Positions 54,583 to 62,375 of a stretch of DNA of 64,000 nt are shown here, piece after piece. The DNA comes from Microbacterium sp. 11MF. Its GTDB lineage: Bacteria > Actinomycetota > Actinomycetes > Actinomycetales > Microbacteriaceae. A program made the translations under genes and the position numbers. Location of the stretch: the NCBI RefSeq assembly GCF_000383475.1, contig NZ_KB911461.1:1-64000 (forward strand), read 5' to 3'. Each line of letters opens with the position of its first letter. Position 1 is the stretch's first letter. The notes under the pieces were generated by a model. The model saw nothing but the letters and a program-made list of their open reading frames with translations. It was not told where the DNA came from and did no database searches.

Positions 54583-54633
54583 GTGCGACCCCCCTTTCGG
54601 CGCCCAGGGTGGGCTCGGTACAATCGATCGTCC

Positions 54634-54647
54634 TCGAATCGATTCGA
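54634..54647. promoter_or_regulatory. 14-nt perfect palindrome between MATE promoter and start
   Basis: TCGAATCGATTCGA lies downstream of a TACAAT -10 (54619-54624) and 27 nt before the MATE start, a position suited to a repressor. No regulator gene adjoins. Confidence 0.5.
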
Positions 54648-54673
54648 AATCCCCCGAAGCCCCGAAAGCCCGC

Positions 54674-56185
54674 ATGGCCACCTCTTTGACGACGGGCCGC
54701 CCTTGGCGCGTCATCCTCCTGTTCACCCTGCCGCTCATGATCGGCAACGTGGTGCAGCAGATGTACCACTTCGCCGACACGATCGTCGTGGGTCGGCTGC
54801 TCGGCGTCGACGCGCTCGCCGCCGTCGGCGCCACCGGGAGTCTGCTCTTCCTCCTGCTCGGCTTCGCGTGGGGACTGACCTCGGGTTTCGCCATCCCGAC
54901 CGCGCAGGCCTACGGAGCGATGGATGCCGCGGGCGTCCGCCGCTCGGTCGCGACCGGCGCGTTCCTCAGCGGCATCACGACGATCCTCCTTACCGTCGGC
55001 GCCCCCCTCATCGCCGAGCCGGCACTCGTCGCGCTGCAGACTCCGCGCGAACTCCTCACCGACGCGACGGTGTTCACCCAGATCAGCTTCCTCGGCGCCG
55101 GTGCGCTGATGTTCTTCAACTTCCTCTCCGCCGTCATCCGAGCCATCGGCGACTCGCGGACGCCCCTCATCTTCCTCATCGTCTCGTGCGGCCTGAACGT
55201 CGTGCTCGTCATCGCCGCCATCGCCTGGCTCGGCATGGGCGTCGCCGGAGCGGCCCTCGCGACCGTGATCGCGCAGGCGACGTCGGTGCTCCTGTGCCTC
55301 GAGTTCGTGCGCCGCCGCATCCCCGAACTGCACCTGCGCCGCGAGGACTGGCGCATCACCCGCGCCGACATCGTCGCGCACCTGCGCCTCGGCCTCCCCA
55401 TGGGGTTCCAGGCGTCGATCATCGCGATCGGTGCGCTCACCGTGCAGGTCGCGCTCAACACGCTCGGCGGCGAGGCGATCGCCGCCTACACCGCGGCATC
55501 CCGCGTCGACGGTCTGGCCGTCGCCCTCCTGCAGTCCATGTCGCTCGCGGTCTCGATGTACGTCGCGCAGAACTACGGCGCAGGGCGCCCCGACCGCATC
55601 CGCCGCGGCGTCGTGCAGGCGACGTGGATCGCGCTCGGCACGGCGGTGGCTCTCGGCATCCTGCTGATCTCCTTCGGCGGTCCCATCGTCCGGATCTTCG
55701 TCGGCGACGGCGCGGACGAGGTCGTCCACCTGGCCGTCTCGATGCTCGTGATCAACGGTCTGAGCTACACGGCCCTCGGCGTGCTGTTCGTCACGCGCGG
55801 TGCGCTGCAGGGGCTCGGCAACGCCGTCATCCCGACGGTCACGGGCGTCGTGGAGCTCATCGCGCGCGCGGCCGCGGCGATCCTGCTCGGGTCGCTGTTC
55901 GGCTTCATCGGCGTCGCGTGGTCGAACCCCCTCGCCTGGATCTCGGCCGCCGTCATCCTCATCCCGTCGTACATCCGCGCGCACAAGACGCTCGCGACCA
56001 TGCCGATGGCGCCCATGACGATCACCCCGACGACCCCGATCGCGGTCATCGGCCCGGTCGACGGATCCATGACGGTCGAGACGGTCGTCACGCAGCCGGT
56101 GCCGCTGCCGCAGCATCCGTCCCGTATGCGTCAGGCGCTCCGGCGCCGCCCCCGCGCGCCGCGTCGGCTCTCGCGCAAGCGCTGA
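54674..56185 (+). CDS. MATE-family efflux transporter
   Basis: 503 residues, 12 TM helices in two halves. WRVILLFTLPLMIGNVVQQMYHF in TM1 and FADTIVVGRLLGVDALAAVGATG are typical DinF/NorM-like MATE motifs. The last ~50 residues after TM12 form a Pro/Thr-rich, then Arg-rich cytoplasmic tail (RRRPRAPRRLSRKR). ATG 54674; the longer frame to 54503 overlaps the terminator and is not used. Substrate unknown. Confidence 0.92.
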   Translation: MATSLTTGRPWRVILLFTLPLMIGNVVQQMYHFADTIVVGRLLGVDALAAVGATGSLLFLLLGFAWGLTSGFAIPTAQAYGAMDAAGVRRSVATGAFLSGITTILLTVGAPLIAEPALVALQTPRELLTDATVFTQISFLGAGALMFFNFLSAVIRAIGDSRTPLIFLIVSCGLNVVLVIAAIAWLGMGVAGAALATVIAQATSVLLCLEFVRRRIPELHLRREDWRITRADIVAHLRLGLPMGFQASIIAIGALTVQVALNTLGGEAIAAYTAASRVDGLAVALLQSMSLAVSMYVAQNYGAGRPDRIRRGVVQATWIALGTAVALGILLISFGGPIVRIFVGDGADEVVHLAVSMLVINGLSYTALGVLFVTRGALQGLGNAVIPTVTGVVELIARAAAAILLGSLFGFIGVAWSNPLAWISAAVILIPSYIRAHKTLATMPMAPMTITPTTPIAVIGPVDGSMTVETVVTQPVPLPQHPSRMRQALRRRPRAPRRLSRKR

Positions 56186-56216
56186 CCCCGCGGCGCCTCG
56201 CGCGGGTGCCGGCGCC

Positions 56217-56271
56217 GAGGTCCCACTCCGGCCGGGAATCCGCTCGACGTTACCGGCCCGGTCGGGACCTC
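56217..56271. repeat. 55-nt inverted-repeat element, copy B1
   Basis: Perfect 8-nt ends GAGGTCCC/GGGACCTC with interior TCCGGCCGGGAAT. Located between convergent MATE and DUF4188 genes. Same length as copy B2. Confidence 0.75.
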
Positions 56272-56299
56272 GATCGGGCCCCAGGCCGCCGCCTGCGCG

Positions 56300-56767
56300 T
56301 CAGGAGGTCGCGCCGTCCTCCAGACGCGCCCGTGCGCGGTCGTGGCGGCGGCCGATCTCGACCAGTCCGGTCGCGGCCCCCAGGCCCATCGGGGGAGTGT
56401 CGACGTAGATCGACTCCGCGGCCGCGACCCGGTAGGTCTCGTGCCACACGCCGATCGCGCCCGGGTGCTTCCGCGCGTTGCGGTTGAAGCTCGTCCACGC
56501 GGGGCGGTGCGCCTGCTCGGGCGCCGACGCGTAGGCGTAGAGCTTCTCAAGCGACGACCAGTACTGCACGAGGTACGGCCCGCGGCGTCCGAGGAGCATC
56601 GTCGAACCGAGCAGGCCTGACTCGGGGTCGCTGAACAGCTCGCCGAGCATCTTCGGCATGCTGGCGGACACCGGCATCCACACGTCGGGACGCCACCACT
56701 TCTTGATCGTCATACCGATGTGGAAGACGACGAGCTCGCCGTCGTACGAGTGGGTCATGCGGGCCAT
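56300..56767 (-). CDS. DUF4188-type (monooxygenase-like) protein
   Basis: 155 residues, dimeric alpha+beta (ferredoxin-like) fold expected. VVFHIGMTIKKWWRPDVWMPV and LVQYWSSLEKLYAYA are the DUF4188 landmarks, distantly related to phenylacetaldoxime dehydratase and heme monooxygenase-like proteins. ATG 56767 with GAAAGG upstream. Divergent from a MerR gene that shares a 39-bp palindrome, so probably regulated by it. Confidence 0.82.
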   Translation of the reverse strand: MARMTHSYDGELVVFHIGMTIKKWWRPDVWMPVSASMPKMLGELFSDPESGLLGSTMLLGRRGPYLVQYWSSLEKLYAYASAPEQAHRPAWTSFNRNARKHPGAIGVWHETYRVAAAESIYVDTPPMGLGAATGLVEIGRRHDRARARLEDGATS

Positions 56768-56779
56768 GTCGACGCCTTT

Positions 56780-56818
56780 CGATAGTGTCACTATCCAGAA
56801 TGGATAGCAGTACTATCG
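56780..56818. promoter_or_regulatory. 39-bp palindromic operator between DUF4188 and MerR genes
   Basis: CGATAG (56780-56785), CTATCC (56791-56796), GGATAG (56802-56807) and CTATCG (56813-56818) form nested symmetric arms around a 5-nt centre. Lies between the two divergent start codons. Confidence 0.8.
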
Positions 56819-56835
56819 ATGTCAAGGGGGAATCG

Positions 56836-57450
56836 ATGCGGATCTCAGAACTCTCCACCGAGACGGGCGTCCCGGTCGCGACGATCAAGTACTACCTGCG
56901 CGAGAAGCTGCTCCCCGAAGGTGAGCGGACCTCTCCGACGCAGGCCGTGTACGGCCCTGCACACGTCGAAAGGCTGCGGCTGATCCGCGCGCTCGTCGAC
57001 TCCGGCGTCGGGATCGCCGCCTCGCGACAGGTCATCGCCGCGCTCGACGATCCGCCCGCCAACCCGAACCATCTCCTGGGAATGGCGCATGCCGCCGTCT
57101 CGCCGCCGGCGCTCGACGATCTCGATCTGTCGGCGGCCGAAGCGCTGATCTCGCGGTGGGGATGGAACCCCGACGCCTGCGGTCCGCAGCAACTCGCCGG
57201 CGTCGCCCGTGCTCTCGACACCCTCGATCGGGCCGGCTTCACCGTGCCCGAGGCCACCATGGACGCCTACCTCGCCGGCATCCGTCGGATGGTCGACGCG
57301 GAGATCGACGCGATCCCGACGACATCGACGGATGCGGCGGTTCGGTACGTCGTGCTGGGGACGGTGCTCGTCGAACCGCTCCTCCTCGCGCTGCGTCGCG
57401 TCGCCGAGGAGTTCGTCTCGGGCGACCGGTACGGCGACGCGGTTTCCTGA
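56836..57450 (+). CDS. MerR-family transcriptional regulator
   Basis: 204 residues. N-terminal winged helix MRISELSTETGVPVATIKYYLREKLL, PEGERTSPTQAVYGPAHVERL, and dimer coil; C-terminal ~100-residue all-helical domain without the metal-binding Cys of CueR/SoxR types, so probably an organic-ligand sensor. ATG 56836 behind AAGGGGG. Expected to bind the 39-bp palindrome just upstream. Confidence 0.9.
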   Translation: MRISELSTETGVPVATIKYYLREKLLPEGERTSPTQAVYGPAHVERLRLIRALVDSGVGIAASRQVIAALDDPPANPNHLLGMAHAAVSPPALDDLDLSAAEALISRWGWNPDACGPQQLAGVARALDTLDRAGFTVPEATMDAYLAGIRRMVDAEIDAIPTTSTDAAVRYVVLGTVLVEPLLLALRRVAEEFVSGDRYGDAVS

Positions 57451-57479
57451 GGGGAACCTGGGGGGTGCACAATCGGGGG

Positions 57480-58277
57480 ATGACCACCGTCTTCCCCGCG
57501 TTGACCGAGACCCCCGACCCGCAGTTCGTCATGGTCGGCGACGGGTACCGGATCGCGACCTACGAGTGGGGACCGGCGGATGCCCCGACGGTGCTCCTCG
57601 TGCACGGGTTCGCCTCGAGCGCGCGTGACAACTGGGTCAACACGGGCTGGGTGCGCGACCTGCTGCGTGCCGGATACCGTGTGCTCGCCGTCGACCAGCG
57701 CGGTCACGGCGCCAGCGACAAGCCGCACGAGTCGCGGGCCTACGCGCTCCGGACGATGGTCACCGACGTCGAGGCGGTGCTCGACACCTACCTCGTCGAC
57801 GAAGCGCTCTACGTCGGGTACTCGCTCGGCGCCCGCGTCGGCTGGGAGGTCGCCCGCGACCTGGAGCCCCGCATCCCGCGCGTCGTCCTCGGCGGCGTCC
57901 CCGACGGCGTTCCGCTCGGACGACTCGACCTCGACCAGGTTCAGGCGTACGTCGATGAGGGCACGCCGGTGACGGATGCCGTGACCCTGAACTACATCAC
58001 CCTCACCGAGCGCGTGCCCGGCAACGACCTGCGCGCCCTGCTCGCGATCGCCCGCGGCATGCGCGCGACCGGCACCGTCGACCCCGACCCGGGCAACGCT
58101 CCCGCCCAGCCGGTGCTCTTCGCGACGGGGACGAAGGACGGCATCATCGAGGGCTCCCGCACGCTCGCGGCGGCGACCCCGCAGGGCCGGTTCGTCGAGA
58201 TCCCCGACCGCCACCACTTCAACGCGCCCGGCTCCCGCGCGTTCCGCGAGGCCGCGCTGGCCTTCCTCGCCGAGTAG
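57480..58277 (+). CDS. Alpha/beta-hydrolase
   Basis: 265 residues. Oxyanion loop LLVHGFASSARD, strand motif AVDQRGHGASDK, nucleophile elbow VGYSLGARVG, acid in TGTKDGI and histidine in DRHHFNAPGSRAF. Substrate unknown. CACAAT, 6 nt, ATG fits leaderless transcription. Confidence 0.9.
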   Translation: MTTVFPALTETPDPQFVMVGDGYRIATYEWGPADAPTVLLVHGFASSARDNWVNTGWVRDLLRAGYRVLAVDQRGHGASDKPHESRAYALRTMVTDVEAVLDTYLVDEALYVGYSLGARVGWEVARDLEPRIPRVVLGGVPDGVPLGRLDLDQVQAYVDEGTPVTDAVTLNYITLTERVPGNDLRALLAIARGMRATGTVDPDPGNAPAQPVLFATGTKDGIIEGSRTLAAATPQGRFVEIPDRHHFNAPGSRAFREAALAFLAE

Positions 58278-58292
58278 GGCGCGGCATCCGTC

Positions 58293-58347
58293 GAGGTCCC
58301 GTTCCGGCCGGGAATCGCCGGGGCATACGCGGCCCAATCGGGACCTC
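58293..58347. repeat. 55-nt inverted-repeat element, copy B2
   Basis: Ends GAGGTCCC/GGGACCTC as in B1, sharing TTCCGGCCGGGAAT and CGGCCC..TCGGGACCTC. Lies in the hydrolase/DUF2332 gap. Confidence 0.75.
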
Positions 58348-58368
58348 GCGGCGGACTACGCTCGCGTC

Positions 58369-59361
58369 ATGACAGACCTCTCGTCGTGGGGCGTGGCATC
58401 CGACTCGCCGACGGCGGAGCACTACCGCACGTTCGGCTCCGTCGAGGCCCGCGGCTCGTCCGACACATACGAAGGCTGGGCCCTCGGCGTCGCGGACGAC
58501 GCCGAGATGCTCGCGCTCATCGATGAACTCCCCCGAGCCAAGCGGCAGGCGAACCTCGTCTTCGCGGCGGTGCGCGTCGCCGGGGTGCCGGTCGCGTCGT
58601 GGCGCGATGCCCGCAGCGCGGCGATCGCGCGCTGGCCGCGCATCCGCGACATCGCACTCACCCACGCGACCCAGACGAACGAAGCCGCGCGCTGCGCCGT
58701 GCTGCTGCCGCAGCTCGCGCGCATCCCCGGTCCGCTCGCGCTGCTCGAGGTCGGTGCCTCCGCCGGGCTCTGCCTGTATCCCGATCGCTACGCATACCGC
58801 TACACCTCCGCCGACGGCACCGTCACGACGCTCGACCCGACGGAACCGTCCGGCGTCGTGATCGACTGCGACCTCTCGGATGCCGAGCCCCCGATGCGCC
58901 TGCCCGAGGTCGTCTGGCGCGGGGGCATCGATCTCAACCCGCTCGATCCCGCCGACCCCGACACGCTCGCCTGGCTCGACGCCCTCGTGTGGCCGGAGCA
59001 CGAGGACCGGCGCGCCCGCCTCCGTGCCGCCATGGCGGTCGCGGCATCCGATCCCGCACCGATCCGCGCCGGCGATCTCAACGACCTGATCGCGGATGCC
59101 GCGGCATCCGCCCCCGCCGACGCGACCCTCGTGGTCTTCCACACCGCGGTGCTCGCCTACCTGAGTCCCGAGGATCGCGAGCGCTTCCGCCGCACGATGG
59201 CCGACACGGATGCCGTCTGGCTCTCGAACGAGGGGCTCGGCGTGTTCCCGGAGTTCGAGCGGATCGTCCCGCCGGGGGAGCGGCACCGATTCGTCCTCGC
59301 CGTGGACGGCGAGCCCGTCGCCCTCACTCACCCCCACGGCCGCAGCTACCGCGGCCTCTGA
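58369..59361 (+). CDS. DUF2332 family protein
   Basis: 330 residues. Family landmarks: SPTAEHYRTFGSVEARGSS, ATQTNEAARCAVLLPQLA, LLEVGASAGLCLYPDRYAY (a Rossmann-like, SAM-binding-like motif) and VVFHTAVLAYL. Function unknown. Leaderless start: TACGCT, 6 nt, ATG. Confidence 0.92.
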   Translation: MTDLSSWGVASDSPTAEHYRTFGSVEARGSSDTYEGWALGVADDAEMLALIDELPRAKRQANLVFAAVRVAGVPVASWRDARSAAIARWPRIRDIALTHATQTNEAARCAVLLPQLARIPGPLALLEVGASAGLCLYPDRYAYRYTSADGTVTTLDPTEPSGVVIDCDLSDAEPPMRLPEVVWRGGIDLNPLDPADPDTLAWLDALVWPEHEDRRARLRAAMAVAASDPAPIRAGDLNDLIADAAASAPADATLVVFHTAVLAYLSPEDRERFRRTMADTDAVWLSNEGLGVFPEFERIVPPGERHRFVLAVDGEPVALTHPHGRSYRGL

Positions 59362-59367
59362 TCGCGC

Positions 59368-59424
59368 TCCGGGGACGCCACGCGCCGCTTCGGCGGCATT
59401 CCCGCGACACCACGCGTCCCCGGA
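59368..59424. repeat. 57-nt element with 11-nt perfect inverted ends
   Basis: TCCGGGGACGC (59368-59378) and GCGTCCCCGGA (59414-59424) starting 7 nt past the DUF2332 stop. Single copy here; either a terminator hairpin or another intergenic repeat family. Confidence 0.6.
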
Positions 59425-59490
59425 ACCGACCCCCTCGCCCCGCACCCCCGCACCTGGCAACATCGGCAGAAGACACCGAGAGGATCGACC

Positions 59491-59943
59491 ATGGCAGGCA
59501 AGACCAGTGACGGCGCCGGCTTCAGCGACGCCGAGAAGGCCGCGATGAAGCAGCGCGCCGAGGAGCTCAAGGCGATGAAGGGACTCAAGGGCCTCGCGAA
59601 GATCGAGAAGGAGAACCAGGCCTGCCTCGACGCGATCGAGGCGCTCGAGGGCACCGACCGCATCGTCGCCGAGCGGCTGCACGTCATCGTCCTCGAGGAG
59701 GCGCCGCACCTCAACCCGAAGACGTTCTACGGCTTCCCGGCCTATGCGAAGGACGGCAAGGTCGTCGTCTTCTGGCAGCCGGCATCCAAGTTCAAGACCC
59801 GCTACGGCACGGTCAGCTTCGACGAGACCGCGCAGCTCGACGACGGTCCCATGTGGCCGGTCTCGTTCGCGGTGATCGAGATGACGGATGCCGTCGAGCA
59901 GCGCATCCGCGAGATGGTCAGGACCGCGGCACCGCGAGACTGA
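59491..59943 (+). CDS. DUF1801 (YdhG-like) protein
   Basis: 150 residues. N-terminal Lys/Glu-rich helix, then the DUF1801 core HLNPKTFYGFPAYAKDGKVVVFWQPASKFKTRYGTVSF. This group includes the iron chaperone-like frataxin analogues YdhG; function here unknown. GAGAGGA precedes the ATG. The 3' end overlaps the convergent lipoprotein gene by 26 nt. Confidence 0.88.
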   Translation: MAGKTSDGAGFSDAEKAAMKQRAEELKAMKGLKGLAKIEKENQACLDAIEALEGTDRIVAERLHVIVLEEAPHLNPKTFYGFPAYAKDGKVVVFWQPASKFKTRYGTVSFDETAQLDDGPMWPVSFAVIEMTDAVEQRIREMVRTAAPRD

Positions 59944-61069
59944 CGATCCGGTCGTCGCCCTCCCGCGGGGACCCGCGTCCGTCGGTGTTGTTCGTCAGGA
60001 CGAACACGGTGCCGTCCGGGCCGACGGTCACGTCACGGAGCCGGCCGTAGTCGGCGCTGAGCTCGGTGGACGTCGACGGGTCCGCCACGGGGACGGCGCG
60101 CAGCACGCGCCCGCGCAGGTTGGCGATGAGGATCGTGTCGTTCACGATGGCGATGCCGCTGGGGCTGGCGGCATCCGTCGGCCAGGTCTGGACGGGATCG
60201 ATGTACCCATCCGCCTCGCCGCCGGTGCCCTCGACGGAGGGCCAGCCGTAGTTGCCGCCCGGCTCGATGACGTTGAGCTCGTCGCGGTAGTTGCGACCGA
60301 ATTCGCTCGCGAACATCGTCCCGTCCCTGGCCCACGCGAAGCCCTGCACGTTGCGGTGTCCCAGGCTGTAGACCGCTGACTGCGGGTCGGGATTGTCCGA
60401 CGGGATGCCGCCGTCCGGGGCGATCCGCAGGATCTTGCCCGCCAGCGAGCCCGGGTCCTGCGAGGCCGGTTCGTCGCTCGTGTCGCCGTTCGCGATGTAG
60501 AGCATGCCGTCGGGACCGAACGCGATACGACCGCCGTTGTGGTGGGTGCCGGCCGGCATCCTGTCGATGACGGCCGCCGGCTCTCCGAGACCGTACGAGC
60601 CGGGAGTCCCGGTCAGCGGGTACTTCTCGACGCGGTTGCCGCTGCGGGCGGTCGAGTAGACGTACAGCGCGTCGCCGTCGGTCGCGAGGCCCAGGAGCCC
60701 GCCCTCGTCGCTGTGCACGACGCCCTCGACGGTGGCGGCGACGCGCGTGGTCCCGTCGAGGGATACCTCGAGGATGCGGGCGGTGTCTCGCTCGCTGACG
60801 AACACGACGTCGCCGACCACAGCCATCGACCAGGGAGCGTCGAGCCCGCTCGCGACGGTGCGGGGCGTCACCGGTACGGGCGTCGGTGTCGGTGTCGCGG
60901 TGGGGGTCGGGCGCGGGCTCGCGCTCGGCGTCGAGGAGGGTGTCGGGGATGCGGCGTCGGGGTCCTCCGCCGGGGCGCACGCGCTCAGCAGCAGGGCGGC
61001 GGCGACACCGACCCCGGCGACGGACGAGGAGGTGCGGCGGCGCGGCGACATGCGCCCAGTCAACCGCAT
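59918..61069 (-). CDS. PQQ-type sugar dehydrogenase-like lipoprotein (GSDH/sorbosone family)
   Basis: 383 residues. Lipoprotein signal (VAAALLLSACAP), a Pro/Thr/Ser linker, then a six-bladed beta-propeller with GLDAPWSMAVVGD, GGLLGLATDG, HHNGGRIAFGPDGMLYIANGD and GHRNVQGFAW, the glucose/sorbosone dehydrogenase pattern. Catalytic His in THHNGG is present. Usual role is extracytoplasmic aldose oxidation with PQQ; many actinobacterial members are untested. ATG 61051 is an alternative start. Confidence 0.88.
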   Translation of the reverse strand: MRLTGRMSPRRRTSSSVAGVGVAAALLLSACAPAEDPDAASPTPSSTPSASPRPTPTATPTPTPVPVTPRTVASGLDAPWSMAVVGDVVFVSERDTARILEVSLDGTTRVAATVEGVVHSDEGGLLGLATDGDALYVYSTARSGNRVEKYPLTGTPGSYGLGEPAAVIDRMPAGTHHNGGRIAFGPDGMLYIANGDTSDEPASQDPGSLAGKILRIAPDGGIPSDNPDPQSAVYSLGHRNVQGFAWARDGTMFASEFGRNYRDELNVIEPGGNYGWPSVEGTGGEADGYIDPVQTWPTDAASPSGIAIVNDTILIANLRGRVLRAVPVADPSTSTELSADYGRLRDVTVGPDGTVFVLTNNTDGRGSPREGDDRIVSLAVPRS

Positions 61070-61131
61070 CGGACCCCGCGGAGAGCGAACCCAGGTGAAC
61101 GACCTAAACTGGGGGCATCCCGTTCCTGTCT

Positions 61132-61788
61132 GTGAGAACCACGCCTGTGTCTGACGTCGCCCCCCGCACCTTCGAGGTGCGCCACCTGCAGATGGGGCGC
61201 GCCCTCTTCGCGGCTCTCGCGGCGATCATGATCACGTTCTCGGTCGACCATTCCGCGCCGGTCGGGATGTCGGTGTTCAGCGGGTTCGCGATCGCCACCG
61301 CGCTGATCCTCCTGCTCTCGGCCTGGCTCGTCTTCCGCGCCGGCGAGCGTTGGCAGGCGGTGCTCCTCGGCTCCCTGACCCTCGTCGCCGGGATGGTCGC
61401 CTCGTTCCCGGCGCTCCGCACGGTCGACGGGTTCTTCACGACCGTCCTCGTCTGGGCGCTCGTGACGGGGGCGGCCGAACTCGTCATCGGCATCCTCGGA
61501 CGCCGTCGCGGCGACGCCGCCGCGCGCGAGGCGGTGTTCGTCGGCAGCCTCACGGTGCTCCTCGGCGTCGCACTGCTGTTCGTCCAGCGGGACTACCTGC
61601 TCGAGTACTACATCGCCCAGGCGCGACAGTCGTTCAGCCTCACCGGCATCACGATCGGCGTCGGCGTCCTGGGAGGCTACGCGGCGATCGTCGCCGTGTA
61701 CCTGGGAATCGCGGCGTTCTCACCCCGCCCCGACGCGGCGGCCGCCGTCGAGACGGCCGACACGGATGCCGCTGGAGGCCGCGCATGA
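61132..61788 (+). CDS. Hypothetical membrane protein (DUF308-like)
   Basis: 218 residues, six TM helices in HdeD/DUF308-like arrangement, with RRRGDAAAREAVFVGSLTVLLGVALLF between helices. TAAACT (61104-61109) is the likely -10. Start GTG 61132 (GTG 61147 also possible, both without a ribosome site). Its stop overlaps the next start (ATGA). Confidence 0.78.
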   Translation: MRTTPVSDVAPRTFEVRHLQMGRALFAALAAIMITFSVDHSAPVGMSVFSGFAIATALILLLSAWLVFRAGERWQAVLLGSLTLVAGMVASFPALRTVDGFFTTVLVWALVTGAAELVIGILGRRRGDAAAREAVFVGSLTVLLGVALLFVQRDYLLEYYIAQARQSFSLTGITIGVGVLGGYAAIVAVYLGIAAFSPRPDAAAAVETADTDAAGGRA

Positions 61789-62141
61789 GCGAGAAGAACC
61801 CCACCCGTCGCGATCTGATGCGTCCGGTGCAGCTGCTCGGATTCGCCCTGCTGGCGGCGGTGTTCGCCGGTGTCGTCACGCTCGTCTCGATGGGCGTGCT
61901 GCAGGATCAGCGGCCGGGGAGCGACGTCGACCAGCACCTGCGTGCGTGGGCTGTCGCCGGCATCGTCACGGGCATCACCTTCATCGCGACCCTCGTGATC
62001 ATGGCGCTGTCGCTGCTCGCCGTCGACCCCGCGCAGATGGCCAAGCCGGTCGAGCGGGGACTGCTGCTCGACGCCGAAGACGAGTCGACGCCCGGTGACG
62101 GCGACGCGGGTCGCCGTCCGGCCCCGCCCTCCGGGGACTGA
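61785..62141 (+). CDS. Hypothetical two-TM membrane protein
   Basis: 118 residues: two TM helices (FALLAAVFAGVVTLVSMGVL and AVAGIVTGITFIATLVIMAL) and a charged C-terminal tail. Sometimes labelled amino-acid transporter in related genomes without support. Coupled to the gene before it. Confidence 0.78.
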   Translation: MSEKNPTRRDLMRPVQLLGFALLAAVFAGVVTLVSMGVLQDQRPGSDVDQHLRAWAVAGIVTGITFIATLVIMALSLLAVDPAQMAKPVERGLLLDAEDESTPGDGDAGRRPAPPSGD

Positions 62142-62205
62142 CCCAGGCTTCGGCCTGCGCGGTGCGCCGGCCAGCGCTGCGGCATCCGCTCGGCTCGGTT
62201 GCCGC

Positions 62206-62266
62206 GTTCAGTCGTGTCAAAGTGCGAGTTCGCGCGCGCTGAACCCGCCTTTCGGCGCGACTGAAC
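62206..62266. repeat. 61-nt inverted-repeat element, copy D1
   Basis: Ends GTTCAGTCG/CGACTGAAC, with TCAAAGTGCGA and CGCGCGCGCTGAACCCGCC inside. First unit of a tandem pair between convergent genes. Confidence 0.8.
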
Positions 62267-62278
62267 GGTAGGGCCGGC

Positions 62279-62339
62279 GTTCAGCCGCGTCAAAGTGCGA
62301 CTTCGCGCGCGCTGAACCCGCCATTCGGCGCGAGCGGAT
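62279..62339. repeat. 61-nt element, copy D2
   Basis: Direct repeat of D1, beginning exactly 73 nt later; the right end has diverged (CGAGCGGAT instead of CGACTGAAC). Confidence 0.78.
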
Positions 62340-62375
62340 GCCGGGGCCACACGCCCCCGCCCCCGCCCCCGCGCG

